DNA of 35,163 nt from Paraferrimonas sp. SM1919. Its GTDB lineage: Bacteria; Pseudomonadota; Gammaproteobacteria; Enterobacterales; Shewanellaceae. How positions within the stretch are numbered: position 1 is the stretch's first letter; each line of letters starts with the position of its first letter. The DNA is taken from assembly GCF_010993985.1 (NCBI RefSeq), contig NZ_WINH01000032.1:1-35163 (forward strand). The letters run 5' to 3'. Below are positions 23,182 to 33,672 of this stretch, piece by piece. A program made the position numbers and the translations under genes. The notes below the pieces were generated by a model. It searched no databases, was not told the origin of the DNA, and saw nothing but the letters and a program-made list of their open reading frames with translations.

Positions 23182-24249
23182 ATGAAAAAAATAATAGCCA
23201 TCTTGGTTTTTGTGGTTTTAGCTTTTTCTCTGTGGACTTTTAATAAGCCCGCGCCTAATACCCATTCGATTGCGCCAACATCGAAACAAGCGCCTGAGGT
23301 CGTGGTCATTGATGCAAAGGTAGAAACTATCGCTGATAAAGTTGAAGCCTTAGGGACAACTTCATCTAAGGAATCACTAACCATTACCTCGAAAGTGACA
23401 GATAAAGTCGTTAAAGTTTTATTTGAAGATGGTCAACAAGTCCAACAAGGTCAGTTACTGATTCAACTTAATGATGCCGAAGCAAAGGCTAAGGTAACGG
23501 TTGCCAGAGTAAATCTTGCAGAAAGTGAACGTGAATTACAGCGCATCTCTGAGTTAGTAAAAAGTCAAACGGTGGCGCAACTTGAAAAAGATGCTCTACA
23601 ATCTGAAATTGATGCCGCTAAAGCTGAATTACTACAAGCTAAAGCGCAACTTAGAGACCGTCAAATTAAAGCCCCGTTTAGCGGGTTTTTAGGGGTTAGA
23701 ACGGTAAGCTTGGGCTCTCTAGTTACACCCAGTACGGTTATTACTACCTTAGATGATTTATCGGTGATGAAGCTCGATTTTACTGTGTCTGAGAAATACC
23801 TAGCAGATGTCAAAGTGGGTGAAAAAATTGTCGCGACATCTAGTGCATATCAAGGTGAGCAATTTGTCGGTAAAATTACTCACATTAATAGTCGGATTGA
23901 TCCCGTTACCCGTTCAGTAACCGTTCGTGCTCATATTCCCAACTCTGATTATAAACTGCGCCCAGGAATGCTAATGGGGTTAAACTTATTTTACGATGAG
24001 CGTCAATCATTAATTGTGCCAGAGTCGGCCATCATTCCTATCAAAACCGACCATTTTGTGTATGTGGTTGATAGTCAAAATTATATCGAAAAGCGCCAAG
24101 TTCAAGTGGCTGGAAGAAGTCGTGGCCGCGTCGAAATTGCCAGTGGCATAGAAGTGGGTGAGCAAATAGTGATTCGTGGTTTAATGAAAGTGCGCCCAGG
24201 CATGCAAGTGACCACTAAAACCCAAGAAAAATGGCTGCATAAGGGTTAA
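23182..24249 (+). CDS. RND efflux periplasmic adaptor (membrane fusion protein)
   Basis: This 355-residue adaptor links an inner-membrane RND pump to an outer-membrane channel. It has an N-terminal membrane anchor or uncleaved signal (MKKIIAILVFVVLAFSLWTF). A lipoyl half (SKVTDKVVKVLFEDGQQVQQGQLLIQLND) precedes an alpha-hairpin of about 65 residues (VNLAESERELQRISELVKSQ.. LLQAKAQLRD), followed by the second lipoyl half (IKAPFSGFLGVRTVSLGSLV), a beta-barrel and a membrane-proximal end. It resembles MexH/VexC-type adaptors. I chose ATG at 23182; an earlier in-frame start at 23137 would add 15 charged residues. The permease gene starts six bases downstream. No outer-membrane channel gene is present here, so a distant TolC is likely used. 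Confidence 0.92.
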   Translation: MKKIIAILVFVVLAFSLWTFNKPAPNTHSIAPTSKQAPEVVVIDAKVETIADKVEALGTTSSKESLTITSKVTDKVVKVLFEDGQQVQQGQLLIQLNDAEAKAKVTVARVNLAESERELQRISELVKSQTVAQLEKDALQSEIDAAKAELLQAKAQLRDRQIKAPFSGFLGVRTVSLGSLVTPSTVITTLDDLSVMKLDFTVSEKYLADVKVGEKIVATSSAYQGEQFVGKITHINSRIDPVTRSVTVRAHIPNSDYKLRPGMLMGLNLFYDERQSLIVPESAIIPIKTDHFVYVVDSQNYIEKRQVQVAGRSRGRVEIASGIEVGEQIVIRGLMKVRPGMQVTTKTQEKWLHKG

Positions 24250-24254
24250 GCCAG

Positions 24255-27200
24255 ATGATCATTACAGATTTGGCTGTTAAACGACCGGTATTGGCCTCGG
24301 TTTTTTCCATATTGTTAGTGGTATTTGGCTTGGTGGCATTTGAAAAGCTGCCATTGCGTGAATACCCCAATATTGATCCTCCTATTGTTTCTATTAACAC
24401 TAACTACCGCGGTGCTTCTGCGGCAGTAGTGGAAACCCGCATCACCCAGTTAATTGAAAATCGCGTCAGTGGGGTGCAGGGGATCCGTCATATCTCTTCT
24501 ACTTCCCGCGATGGCCGTTCTAGTGTCACCTTACAGTTTAATGTCGAAAGGGACATCGAATCTGCGGCCAATGATGTCCGCGATAAAGTGGCTGGTTTAT
24601 TAAATAATCTGCCAATAGAAGCGGATCCACCAGAAGTTGAAAAAGCAGATGGTGGTGCCGAAGTGATCATGTGGTTAAATTTAGTTTCTGATCGCCTCAA
24701 TACCTTAGAACTCACGGATTATGCTCGCCGTTATATTGTTGACAAAATGTCTGTCACTGATGGTGTCGCCAATATTCGTGTCGGTGGTGGTAAGGTTTAC
24801 GCCATGCGCATCTGGATTGATCGTCAACAGCTTGCGGCACGCAATTTAACGGTGACCGATGTTGAGCGTGCCCTTCGTAATGAAAACGTCGAATTGCCAG
24901 CAGGTTCGGTTGAATCGAAAGAGCGTCATTTTACCGTTAGGCTCGAACGTAATTATTGGACAGAGCAAGATTTTTCTAACTTAGTGTTAACCCAAGGTAA
25001 AGATGGCCACTTAGTTAAACTTGGTGATGTGGCCAGAGTAGAAATTGGTTCAGAGGAATCTCGTATTACTTTTAGGGGCAACACTGAAAATATGGTGGGC
25101 TTGGGGGTCACTAAGCAATCTGTCGCTAATACTCTTGAAGTAGCCCGTAAGATCAATGCGTTAGTGGACGAAATTAATCCTACTTTGCCTGCAGGAATGG
25201 AAATTAAGCGCTCTTTCGACAGCTCGGTTTTCGTTGAGGCATCAGTGGATGAGGTGTACCAAACCTTATTTATTGCCATGATTTTGGTGATCGTGGTGAT
25301 TTACATTTTCTTAGGCACTTTTAGGGCAGTGTTAATCCCTGCAGTGACGGTGCCGGTATCGCTTATTGCGACTTTTATAGTGCTTTACGCTCTGGGTTAC
25401 ACTCTAAATTTATTGACACTATTAGCATTGATCTTAGCGATTGGCATGGTGGTTGATGATGCCATTGTTATGCTAGAAAATGTTTATCGTCGCATAGAAG
25501 CGGGTGAGCCACCACTAAAGGCCGCTTTCCTCGGGGCGCGCGAAGTTTCCTTTGCCATTATTGCCACAACCTTGGTGCTGGTTTCGGTATTTATGCCAAT
25601 TACTTTCTTAGATGGTGACTTAGGCCAACTATTTAAAGAGTTTGCCGTTGCCATGAGTGCGGCGGTAATTTTCTCCTCGGTGGTGGCGTTAAGCCTAAGC
25701 CCTATGATGTGCTCAAAATTACTTAAAGCAAAGCAAAAGAAGAACCCGTTACTGGTTGGCCTTGATAAAGGGATGGACACACTGGCGGTTAATTACCAAC
25801 GGTTACTGAAAAAAATTATTCATAAACCCGTTCTTATGTTGCTGGTGATTGTTACTGCGCTAACGAGTGCCTATCAATTAATTAATCATATTCCACAAGA
25901 ATTTACCCCTCAAGAAGACCGCGGCTCGATGTTTGTCATGATCAATGGACCTGAAGGTGCCAGTTTTGATGCGATGGCTGAATATATTGATGAGATTGAA
26001 GCGCGCTTGATGCCACTGGTTGAAGCCGGCGAAGTAAAGCGTCTATTAATTCGTGCTCCAAGGGGCTGGGGGGGCGTAGCTGACTTTTCAAATGGCATGG
26101 CCATCATAGTGTTAGAGGATTGGTCAGTGCGCCGTCCAGTGAAACAAATTGTGGCTGATATTCGAGGTCGCTTAAGTGATTTGTCTGGAGTAAGAGCGTT
26201 TCCGATTACTCGTCAAGCTTTTGGCCGGGGTATGGGTAAGCCAGTGCAGTTTGTAATTGGTGGCCCTAGCTATGAAGAGTTGGTTCAATGGCGCGATATT
26301 ATGATTGCCAAGGCGTCTGAAAATCCATTAATTATTGGTCTTGAGGATGATTATAAGGAAACCAAACCTCAGTTAAGGGTGGTAATAGATCGCGATCGTG
26401 CGGCAGATCTTGGGGTGTCGGTAAGTTCGGTCGGGAGCACTTTAGAAACCATGCTTGGTTCCCGTGTGGTAACCCGTTTTATGCGTGGTGGTGAAGAATA
26501 TGATGTCATCATTGAGGGGGAACGGGAACAACAAAGTAGTGCCACTGATGTGTCGAATATTTATGTGCGTTCAGAACGTTCAGGTGAACTTATCCCATTG
26601 TCTAATTTAGTGAGCATAGAAGAGTTTGCTGATGCCAAAGAGTTAAAGCGTTATAACCGCCTTCGCTCAATTACTTTATCAGCCTCTTTAGCTCCGGATT
26701 ATTCATTAGGGCAGGCTCTTGATTATTTAACTGAGCTCGCTCGCAATGAGTTACCTGCAGAAGCGAGTATTAGTTTTAAAGGGGCTTCACTTGACTACAA
26801 AGAGTCAGGTAACTCTATTTACTTTGTGTTTATTGTTGCTTTGTTGGTGGTGTTCTTAGTATTGGCTGCCCAGTTTGAAAGTTTTGTTCACCCCTTGGTG
26901 ATCATGTTGACCGTACCACTAGCCATTTTAGGGGCGCTTATTGGCCTTTATATGATGGGACAAACCCTGAATATTTATAGCCAGATTGGCATTATCATGT
27001 TGGTGGGTTTAGCGGCCAAAAACGGTATTTTAATTGTTGAGTTTGCCAACCAATTGCGTGATAAGGGGCTAACCTTTGAAACGGCATTAGTCGAAGCGGC
27101 GGGTCAACGTTTACGACCAATTTTAATGACGGGTATTACCACCGCGGTAGGGGCTTTACCTCTGGTGCTTGCTGAAGGGGCGGGCGCCGAAACTCGCTTT

Positions 27201-27356
27201 GTTATTGGCGTAGTCGTGCTCTGTGGTACGGTAGTGGCAACCCTATTTACTTTGTTTGTGATCCCAACGGCTTATCAGCTACTGGCTAAAAACACTCGCT
27301 CGCCAATGGCAACCGAGCAAGAGTTAGAGCGGCAACTCAAGCAAGGTTCAAACTAA
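24255..27356 (+). CDS. RND multidrug efflux permease (HAE1 family)
   Basis: This 1033-residue inner-membrane pump has 12 expected membrane helices and two large periplasmic loops, the normal length for AcrB/MexI-type transporters. The first helix begins LAVKRPVLASVFSILLVVFGLVAF. The proton-relay pair Asp401-Asp402 lies in GMVVDDAIVMLENV (helix 4), matching AcrB Asp407-Asp408, and GLAAKNGILIVEFANQLRDKG carries the matching Lys in helix 10. Together with the adaptor upstream it makes a proton-driven tripartite pump, probably for amphiphilic drugs or fatty-acid-like compounds. The gene order dapA-bamC-adaptor-permease fits Shewanella-like genomes. Substrates cannot be told from sequence. Confidence 0.95.
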   Translation: MIITDLAVKRPVLASVFSILLVVFGLVAFEKLPLREYPNIDPPIVSINTNYRGASAAVVETRITQLIENRVSGVQGIRHISSTSRDGRSSVTLQFNVERDIESAANDVRDKVAGLLNNLPIEADPPEVEKADGGAEVIMWLNLVSDRLNTLELTDYARRYIVDKMSVTDGVANIRVGGGKVYAMRIWIDRQQLAARNLTVTDVERALRNENVELPAGSVESKERHFTVRLERNYWTEQDFSNLVLTQGKDGHLVKLGDVARVEIGSEESRITFRGNTENMVGLGVTKQSVANTLEVARKINALVDEINPTLPAGMEIKRSFDSSVFVEASVDEVYQTLFIAMILVIVVIYIFLGTFRAVLIPAVTVPVSLIATFIVLYALGYTLNLLTLLALILAIGMVVDDAIVMLENVYRRIEAGEPPLKAAFLGAREVSFAIIATTLVLVSVFMPITFLDGDLGQLFKEFAVAMSAAVIFSSVVALSLSPMMCSKLLKAKQKKNPLLVGLDKGMDTLAVNYQRLLKKIIHKPVLMLLVIVTALTSAYQLINHIPQEFTPQEDRGSMFVMINGPEGASFDAMAEYIDEIEARLMPLVEAGEVKRLLIRAPRGWGGVADFSNGMAIIVLEDWSVRRPVKQIVADIRGRLSDLSGVRAFPITRQAFGRGMGKPVQFVIGGPSYEELVQWRDIMIAKASENPLIIGLEDDYKETKPQLRVVIDRDRAADLGVSVSSVGSTLETMLGSRVVTRFMRGGEEYDVIIEGEREQQSSATDVSNIYVRSERSGELIPLSNLVSIEEFADAKELKRYNRLRSITLSASLAPDYSLGQALDYLTELARNELPAEASISFKGASLDYKESGNSIYFVFIVALLVVFLVLAAQFESFVHPLVIMLTVPLAILGALIGLYMMGQTLNIYSQIGIIMLVGLAAKNGILIVEFANQLRDKGLTFETALVEAAGQRLRPILMTGITTAVGALPLVLAEGAGAETRFVIGVVVLCGTVVATLFTLFVIPTAYQLLAKNTRSPMATEQELERQLKQGSN

Positions 27357-27374
27357 AATATCAATAATTAAAAC

Positions 27375-27400
27375 AAAGGGCGCCACTAGGTGCCCTTTTT
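27375..27400. terminator. Bidirectional terminator between the two efflux operons
   Basis: A 10-bp stem with one G-T pair (AAAGGGCGCC / GGTGCCCTTT, loop ACTA) ends in TTTTT on the plus strand. On the minus strand the stem is followed by TTGTTTTAAT. It serves both convergent operons. Confidence 0.85.
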
Positions 27401-27415
27401 GTTTATGTAAGCCAA

Positions 27416-30400
27416 TCACTTTAGCTTAGCTAGGTACTTGTCATTAAAGCGCAGTGCATTGCCTAAGCCGCGGGCTGAAGCTTCCCTTAGGCGATACAGA
27501 CCCAAGTAACATAGTGGCACTAGATATAATGAGGTAAAGGTGGAGAACACTAAACCGCCAATAATGGCAATTGCCATAGGACCATAGGGCGGGCCACCGC
27601 CACCTACTTGGGTATCACCTAATGCCAGTGGAATTAGGCCAACTACAGTAGTACCTACGGTCATTAATACCGGGCGCAAGCGTGATTGACAGGTGCTAAC
27701 AATAATATCCAGCAGCGGCTCATCGGATTTTGGATTGCCAATATGCTCGACCAGCACAATGCCGTTATTGACCACAATTCCCATCAAAATAAGAATACCA
27801 ATCATGGCCATCACACTCATGCCGGTGCCTGTGATAAACAGCGCCCAAAATACCCCAGTAATAGAAAATAAAATCGATGTAATGATGGCGGTTGGCATTA
27901 ATAATGATTCAAACACGGCGGCCATCACGATATAAATCAAGCAGATAGCCAGCAGCATATTGGTCACCATAATGCCTTGGGATTCATCATTGCGTTCAAA
28001 ACCACCGCCAAAACGATAACCATAACCTTCCTTAAAGTGGATTTGATCTAGGGCTTGTTTAAGTGCTTCACGGGCTTTATCCATAGAGAAGTCTTTTTCT
28101 AAGTTCGCGCCTAAAGTCAGTGAGGTCTGGCGGTTAAAGTGACGGATCTTTTCCAGTCTTGGTTGCAGTTTAGTGGTGGCGATATCCGCTAGGCGATAGA
28201 CGCGGTTATTGACCCTTAAAATCGGCATGTTTTCCATCGCTTCTAGGGACTGACGGTATTGGTAATCCATGGCCAGCTCGAAGCGAATTTCACCGGATGG
28301 GTCGTGACGGAAAGAACGCAGCGGTGTGCCACGCATTGCGGTGGCAATATTTTGCGATACCGTCGCCACATCCGTACCTAGGCGATTCACCAGTTCACGG
28401 TTAATCTCGATGATTAACTCCTGCTGGGAGCCAGTCAGTTCTGAGTTCACATCGGTTAGTCCCTCAACAGCGCTTAATAGTGGTATAAGCTGTTGTGAAA
28501 TCCTGACCAGTTCACTGGTTGCAGGCCCGGTGAGGGTTAAACGAACACCTGAGTTGTTGCCGCCCCAGCCAAACTGTGGTTTGGCAATGGAAAACTTAGG
28601 AAAGCCCTGTTTCATTTTTTCCTTTAATTTTTCAATATCATCGGGCAGCTCTTTATTCATAATAAGGGTACTGGTCGCACGCTCAGGATGGTAATAACTG
28701 TAAATCGATTCGATACCGAATTCTTGCTTGTTATCGTATAGGTACTGCTCCATTTGGCTGACCAAAGCTTCTGACACGGCTAACGAATGGCGGCCCTCAA
28801 TATTGTAGTTAATGTAGAGTCTGTCTTTATCGTTATTATCACTACCTTCACCAACCATGGACAACGGCAGTGCCGTAGAAGCCAGCATTAACACCGCGAT
28901 AAAAGCTGAAACTTTAGGGTGGTTTAAGCTCCAACTTAAGCTTTTGATGTAAAAACGTTGCAGTTTAGAATCAACCTTTTGGGTATGTTTGACATTGATT
29001 TTATGCAGCATTAATGGAATTAGGGTTTTTGCCACAAGCAGTGATGCTGCTAGGGAAATACAAATACTCATTGCCACATGCTCAAGGAATACGGTTAGCT
29101 CAACCTTTACCCCAACGATATTAGGTAAGAACACAATCGCCGTGGTTAGGGTGCCAGCAATCACTGCAAGTGTGACCTTATTGACCCCAGTTAAGATAGG
29201 TTGTGGGGTCTTCTTGGCTTGTTCTTGCAATACCGATTCTGTTACCACTACCGCGTTATCAATCAGCATACCAACCGCTAATAATAAGCCCATCATAGAG
29301 AGAATATTGAGGGTGTAGCCCAGCATGTACATGGCGCCTAGAGTAATCGCAATAGATACTGGCACTGAAGTGACAATGATGGCGGTCATCATTAGGTTAC
29401 GTAGGAATAAATACAACACAATAAAGGACAGTAGCGCGCCTAATAGGCCGGCTAACAGTAAGTCAGACAGTGAACGCTCTACCGCGTCGGCCTGATCTTC
29501 CATGACATACAGATTAATGCCATCAAATTGTGGATTGTTTTCCACCTCGTTAACCACTTTAAGTACTCGGTTGGCCACTTCAACCAGGTTAGCGCCAGAC
29601 TCTTTAAAGATGTTTAGACCAACCGCATAGGTTTGGTCTAAATGACGGCCTTCGCGTTTTTCAGGTAATGAATATAACACCTCGCTAATATCACCTAGGG
29701 TTAAACCATCACTGATTGGTAAGGCTTTAATTTGCTCTAGGTTTTTAAATTCACCCTGGGGCAGTACTTGCAAAACACCCGATGTTGAACGTAGCTGACC
29801 ACCATTTTGAATGAAGTTTTGTGCTAACAGTTTACCCCTTAGCTCGGCAATACTGAGATTGGCGGCCATTACTTTATTGGCATCTAAGCGTACTTCAATA
29901 CGCTTTTGTTCAACACCATATAGTTCAACTTTACTTACCCCTGGTACTCGCTCTAGGGGGCGCTTCAGTTGTTTATCGAGTAAGTCATAGGCATTGGCTA
30001 ACTCTCGCTCGCTCGATAACCTTAGGGTCAGAATTGACATATCTGAGGTGGAAAACTGCATCACAAAAATACGTTCTAAATCAGCGGGCAGTAGGTGCCT
30101 TACCGAGTCGATACGCTCTCTGGCTTGCAGCGCCTTAGAGGCTATGTTTTCCCCCCATTTTAGGTTCATCCAAATTTGCACACCGTCTTGATTAGACTCT
30201 GAGTGCATCTCATCAATACCGCTAAGGGTTGCTAAGGATTCCTCTAAAATCAGGGTAATATCCCGCTCTACCTCTGCAGGGGTAGATCCCTGGTAAGGCA
30301 CCTGCACAAATACCCGAGGAATATCAATACCCGGGAACATTTCAAGCGGTAACAGTCGGCTAGAAGCCGCCCCTAGTAGCAATAACGAGATAAACAGCAT

Positions 30401-30448
30401 AAAGGTGGTGACAGGGCGCTTCAGCGCCAGTGCGGTAATGTTAGGCAT
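27416..30448 (-). CDS. RND efflux permease, second subunit of a two-permease system
   Basis: This 1010-residue inner-membrane RND transporter has the usual N-terminal helix (ALKRPVTTFMLFISLLLLGA) and two periplasmic loops. Its helix 4 reads GMLIDNAVVVTES: a single Asp397 followed by Asn398 instead of the Asp-Asp pair of AcrB. Helix 10 has GIVVNNGIVLVEH, with Asn in place of the AcrB Lys940 region (GLSAKNAIL). Proton relay must therefore be arranged differently, as in several other RND subfamilies. Its start overlaps the upstream permease gene by 8 bp, so the two are translationally coupled and probably form one pump, as MdtB/MdtC do. Substrate is unknown. Confidence 0.92.
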   Translation of the reverse strand: MPNITALALKRPVTTFMLFISLLLLGAASSRLLPLEMFPGIDIPRVFVQVPYQGSTPAEVERDITLILEESLATLSGIDEMHSESNQDGVQIWMNLKWGENIASKALQARERIDSVRHLLPADLERIFVMQFSTSDMSILTLRLSSERELANAYDLLDKQLKRPLERVPGVSKVELYGVEQKRIEVRLDANKVMAANLSIAELRGKLLAQNFIQNGGQLRSTSGVLQVLPQGEFKNLEQIKALPISDGLTLGDISEVLYSLPEKREGRHLDQTYAVGLNIFKESGANLVEVANRVLKVVNEVENNPQFDGINLYVMEDQADAVERSLSDLLLAGLLGALLSFIVLYLFLRNLMMTAIIVTSVPVSIAITLGAMYMLGYTLNILSMMGLLLAVGMLIDNAVVVTESVLQEQAKKTPQPILTGVNKVTLAVIAGTLTTAIVFLPNIVGVKVELTVFLEHVAMSICISLAASLLVAKTLIPLMLHKINVKHTQKVDSKLQRFYIKSLSWSLNHPKVSAFIAVLMLASTALPLSMVGEGSDNNDKDRLYINYNIEGRHSLAVSEALVSQMEQYLYDNKQEFGIESIYSYYHPERATSTLIMNKELPDDIEKLKEKMKQGFPKFSIAKPQFGWGGNNSGVRLTLTGPATSELVRISQQLIPLLSAVEGLTDVNSELTGSQQELIIEINRELVNRLGTDVATVSQNIATAMRGTPLRSFRHDPSGEIRFELAMDYQYRQSLEAMENMPILRVNNRVYRLADIATTKLQPRLEKIRHFNRQTSLTLGANLEKDFSMDKAREALKQALDQIHFKEGYGYRFGGGFERNDESQGIMVTNMLLAICLIYIVMAAVFESLLMPTAIITSILFSITGVFWALFITGTGMSVMAMIGILILMGIVVNNGIVLVEHIGNPKSDEPLLDIIVSTCQSRLRPVLMTVGTTVVGLIPLALGDTQVGGGGPPYGPMAIAIIGGLVFSTFTSLYLVPLCYLGLYRLREASARGLGNALRFNDKYLAKLK

Positions 30449-33400
30449 GACTCACCTCCGCAGCTGTAGAGTTCTTGCTTACCATGCTTAGTAGTGCAGG
30501 GATCACTACCAAGGTCAGCAGGGTAGCAAGGGTTAAACCAAAGATAACGGTAATGGCCATGGGTGCTCGAACCTCAGCACCTTCACCTATGCCAATGGCC
30601 ATAGGCAGTAAACCTAAGGTGGTGGTAAAGGTGGTCATCATAATCGGGCGCAACCTTGAGGTGGCCGCTTGGTAAATGGCATCCCTAAGTTGTTCGCCTT
30701 GATTCAATAGCTGATTCATCCTATCGGTTAATACAATGGCGTTGTTCACCACAATACCGGCAAGCATGATCACCCCGATAAATACCACCACTGATAGCGG
30801 CGTATTGGTCAGCATTAGGCCTAAGATAGCGCCAGCTAGGGCCATAGGCACAGCACCTAGAATAACCAGTGGTTGTACAAAGGATTCAAACTGGCTGGCC
30901 ATCACTACGTAAACTAGGAATACTGCTAATGCTAAGGCCATTTTTAACGAATTAAAGGAATGCTGCATTTCTTCGTTTTGACCCACTACTCGGGTCAGTA
31001 CCCCTTTGCTTAAGTTAAGGTTATTAATGATTTGCTCTGCCTCGGCAGCGGCTTCATCAAGGGTACCAAAACCTAAGTTACTAGAGATTATTGCCACCCT
31101 TTGCTGATCAACACGGTCGATAGCAGCAGGGCCCACTTGGTAGGAGATAAACGCCACCGAGCCTAAGCTAATTGGTCTAGTGGAGTTAGGGTTGATGATC
31201 ATCTGTGAGATATCACTGGCTTCATTACGCTCGTCGATTTGTGAACGTACCTCGATATCAATTTTACGGTCGCGTACCGTGTATTTGCTGGCAACATTAC
31301 CGCCGACTCGAGTGGCAATCGCGCGGGCAATCTCTGGTGCTTCTAAACCAAGGGCCGCAAGGCGAGGGTGGTCAAATTCGATTAATAACTCTGGTTGACC
31401 ATCACGCATCGAATTTTGCAAATCACTGAATCTTGGGTTGTTATCTAATGCCGCTAATACTTGTTCTGAAGCCTGTCTTAGCTGTACTAAATCATAGCTT
31501 TGCAGTTCAATTTCTAGCGGTGTTTTAAAGCTAAATAACTGTGGATGCTCAATATTGAGCTCTAAGTCTGATATTTTTGCGCCCTGGGTTCGCAGTAAAC
31601 CTGCAACTGCCTGGTAGCTATTGGCACTACTTAGGTTGACCTGAAGGCGTCCCCAGTGTTCACCGCCTTTATTACCTTGAGAGGTCAGTAAGCCTGCACT
31701 ACCTGCCTGGGCATAAATGCTGGTTACACTTGGGTGCTCGGCAATGGCTAAGCGTAGGGTTTCTAGTACTTCATCGGTACGTTTTACATCGGTACCCGGT
31801 GGCAGTAACACCTCAGCATAAAACTCACCTTGGGCCATTTGTGGAATAAGCTCTTGCCCTAGTTTTGGCAGTTGCATAAAAATGATAGCGCTGATGGCAA
31901 CCGCGACTAAAGTGGTAACCAGAGGACGCTTTAATGCGCCTTTTAGTAACGGTTGGTAAGCTTTTTCAATGCCACGGTAAACAAAGTTAAATAATGTTTT
32001 AATTGGCCAGAATAGTTTGCCAAGAATAAAGCTAAATACTCTAAATAGTGCCATTATCGAGGTCAGCAATAATTGTGGTAATTGTTTAAATAACACAATA
32101 AAAGGGAAGCTAAACACTGTGGCACTATAGTGTTTTAGTTTGCCTAATTTAGAGTCTGGTAGCTTCTTTTTAGGTTTGATTAATGCTGGTAGTGCCTGAA
32201 AACCTTGGCGTGAAGCCAGCATAGGGATAACCGTTAATGCCACGACTAGAGAGGCAATCAACGAGAAAGTCACTGTCATAGCTTGATCAGAGAACAAGCT
32301 GCCAGCAATACCGTCGACAAAAATCAGTGGCACAAATACCGCTAAAGTGGTTAGGGTTGAGGCAAAAATGGCGCTGGCTACTTCTTGGGAGCCTTTGACT
32401 GCGGCATCTAGTTTAGTTAAGCCCTGTTGCTTATATTTATCAATGTTTTCCAGCACCACAATGGCGTTATCTACCAACAAACCGACTGCTAGGGCAATGC
32501 CGCCTAATGACATAATGTTTAAGCTAATGCCGCTGAAGTACATCAGATTAAAGGTAGCGACAATGGAAACCGGAATCGCTATGGAAATAATTAGAGTGGC
32601 AACAATGTCTTTTAAGAACAGGTAAATCACCAGCATCGCCAAAAGACTACCGAGTAAACCCGCCGAGGTGACCTCATTGACGGCTTGTTTAATAAAAGTG
32701 GATTGATCAAAGATCACCGTGAGTTGGACTTCCTTGTCCTTGTTTATTTGTTCAACCGCCTGCTTAATAGCATCGGCAACTTGAACCGTATTACTGTCAC
32801 CTTCCTTATAGATGGCTAATTCAACTGCGGGTTGACCATTGACTCGAACCACATCCTGTTGCTCTTTATTGCCATTTTTGATGGTTGCTACTTCAAATAG
32901 GCGCACCATAGTATTGGCATCACGGTACACAATCAGTTGACCTAGGGAATCCAAGGTTAAGAACTGATTAAAGGTACGCACTAGATACTCTTTTTCACCT
33001 TCTAGTACTTTACCGGCCGATACATTGACGTTTTCCGCGCTAATACGTTTTAAAATGTGGTCACTGGTTAGGCCTAACTGGGTAAGGCGATATTGGTCTA
33101 GGGTAATTTCAATTTGACGCTCAAGACCGCCGGATAGCTGCACTTGAGCCACGCCTTTGACCGCTTCAATTTTACGTTTTAGCTGCTCATCGGCGTAGGT
33201 GCGCATGTGCTTTAGATCTTCTAAGGACTGTTCTTGCTCGGTGGACATGGCAATACGCACAATGGGATCTAAATTGGGATTAAATCTAAGCAGTAGCGGC
33301 TTGGATATTTCTAAGGGCAGAACCACTGTGTCCAGTTTCTCACGGACATCGAGACTGGCCATATCCATATCTGTGCCCCATTCAAACTCAAGCACTACAT

Positions 33401-33662
33401 CTGAAAGACCAGATTTAGAAACAGAATGGATGCGGCGCAGGCCTTTTACTACACCGACGGCTTCTTCAATAGGTTTTGATATTAGCTGTTCAACTTCCAC
33501 CGGAGCCGCGCCATCGTACATGGTACGAATGGTTACACTTGGGTAGCTTAGGTCGGGTAATAGTTTAACCGCTAAGCGACTAAAGCCGACCATACCGAAC
33601 AGCATGATGGCGAACATGGCCATCCATACTGAAACTGGTCTTTTGACTGAAGTATTAATCAT
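30441..33662 (-). CDS. RND efflux permease, first subunit of a two-permease system
   Basis: This 1073-residue RND transporter has helix 1 at about 8-30 and the motif GLLVDNAIVVLENI (Asp398-Asn399) in helix 4. GIVVNNAIVLTDRMNQ lies in helix 10, again without the AcrB-type Lys. It is about 40 residues longer than usual because of a segment between the two halves (about 495-565). That segment contains a lysine-rich stretch and extra hydrophobic runs such as FPFIVLFKQLPQLLLTSIMALF. It follows the adaptor gene by ten bases and overlaps the second permease gene by 8 bp, so all three form an operon. A heteromeric pump is the likely product. Confidence 0.92.
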   Translation of the reverse strand: MINTSVKRPVSVWMAMFAIMLFGMVGFSRLAVKLLPDLSYPSVTIRTMYDGAAPVEVEQLISKPIEEAVGVVKGLRRIHSVSKSGLSDVVLEFEWGTDMDMASLDVREKLDTVVLPLEISKPLLLRFNPNLDPIVRIAMSTEQEQSLEDLKHMRTYADEQLKRKIEAVKGVAQVQLSGGLERQIEITLDQYRLTQLGLTSDHILKRISAENVNVSAGKVLEGEKEYLVRTFNQFLTLDSLGQLIVYRDANTMVRLFEVATIKNGNKEQQDVVRVNGQPAVELAIYKEGDSNTVQVADAIKQAVEQINKDKEVQLTVIFDQSTFIKQAVNEVTSAGLLGSLLAMLVIYLFLKDIVATLIISIAIPVSIVATFNLMYFSGISLNIMSLGGIALAVGLLVDNAIVVLENIDKYKQQGLTKLDAAVKGSQEVASAIFASTLTTLAVFVPLIFVDGIAGSLFSDQAMTVTFSLIASLVVALTVIPMLASRQGFQALPALIKPKKKLPDSKLGKLKHYSATVFSFPFIVLFKQLPQLLLTSIMALFRVFSFILGKLFWPIKTLFNFVYRGIEKAYQPLLKGALKRPLVTTLVAVAISAIIFMQLPKLGQELIPQMAQGEFYAEVLLPPGTDVKRTDEVLETLRLAIAEHPSVTSIYAQAGSAGLLTSQGNKGGEHWGRLQVNLSSANSYQAVAGLLRTQGAKISDLELNIEHPQLFSFKTPLEIELQSYDLVQLRQASEQVLAALDNNPRFSDLQNSMRDGQPELLIEFDHPRLAALGLEAPEIARAIATRVGGNVASKYTVRDRKIDIEVRSQIDERNEASDISQMIINPNSTRPISLGSVAFISYQVGPAAIDRVDQQRVAIISSNLGFGTLDEAAAEAEQIINNLNLSKGVLTRVVGQNEEMQHSFNSLKMALALAVFLVYVVMASQFESFVQPLVILGAVPMALAGAILGLMLTNTPLSVVVFIGVIMLAGIVVNNAIVLTDRMNQLLNQGEQLRDAIYQAATSRLRPIMMTTFTTTLGLLPMAIGIGEGAEVRAPMAITVIFGLTLATLLTLVVIPALLSMVSKNSTAAEVSHA

Positions 33663-33672
33663 TGCGGTGCCC

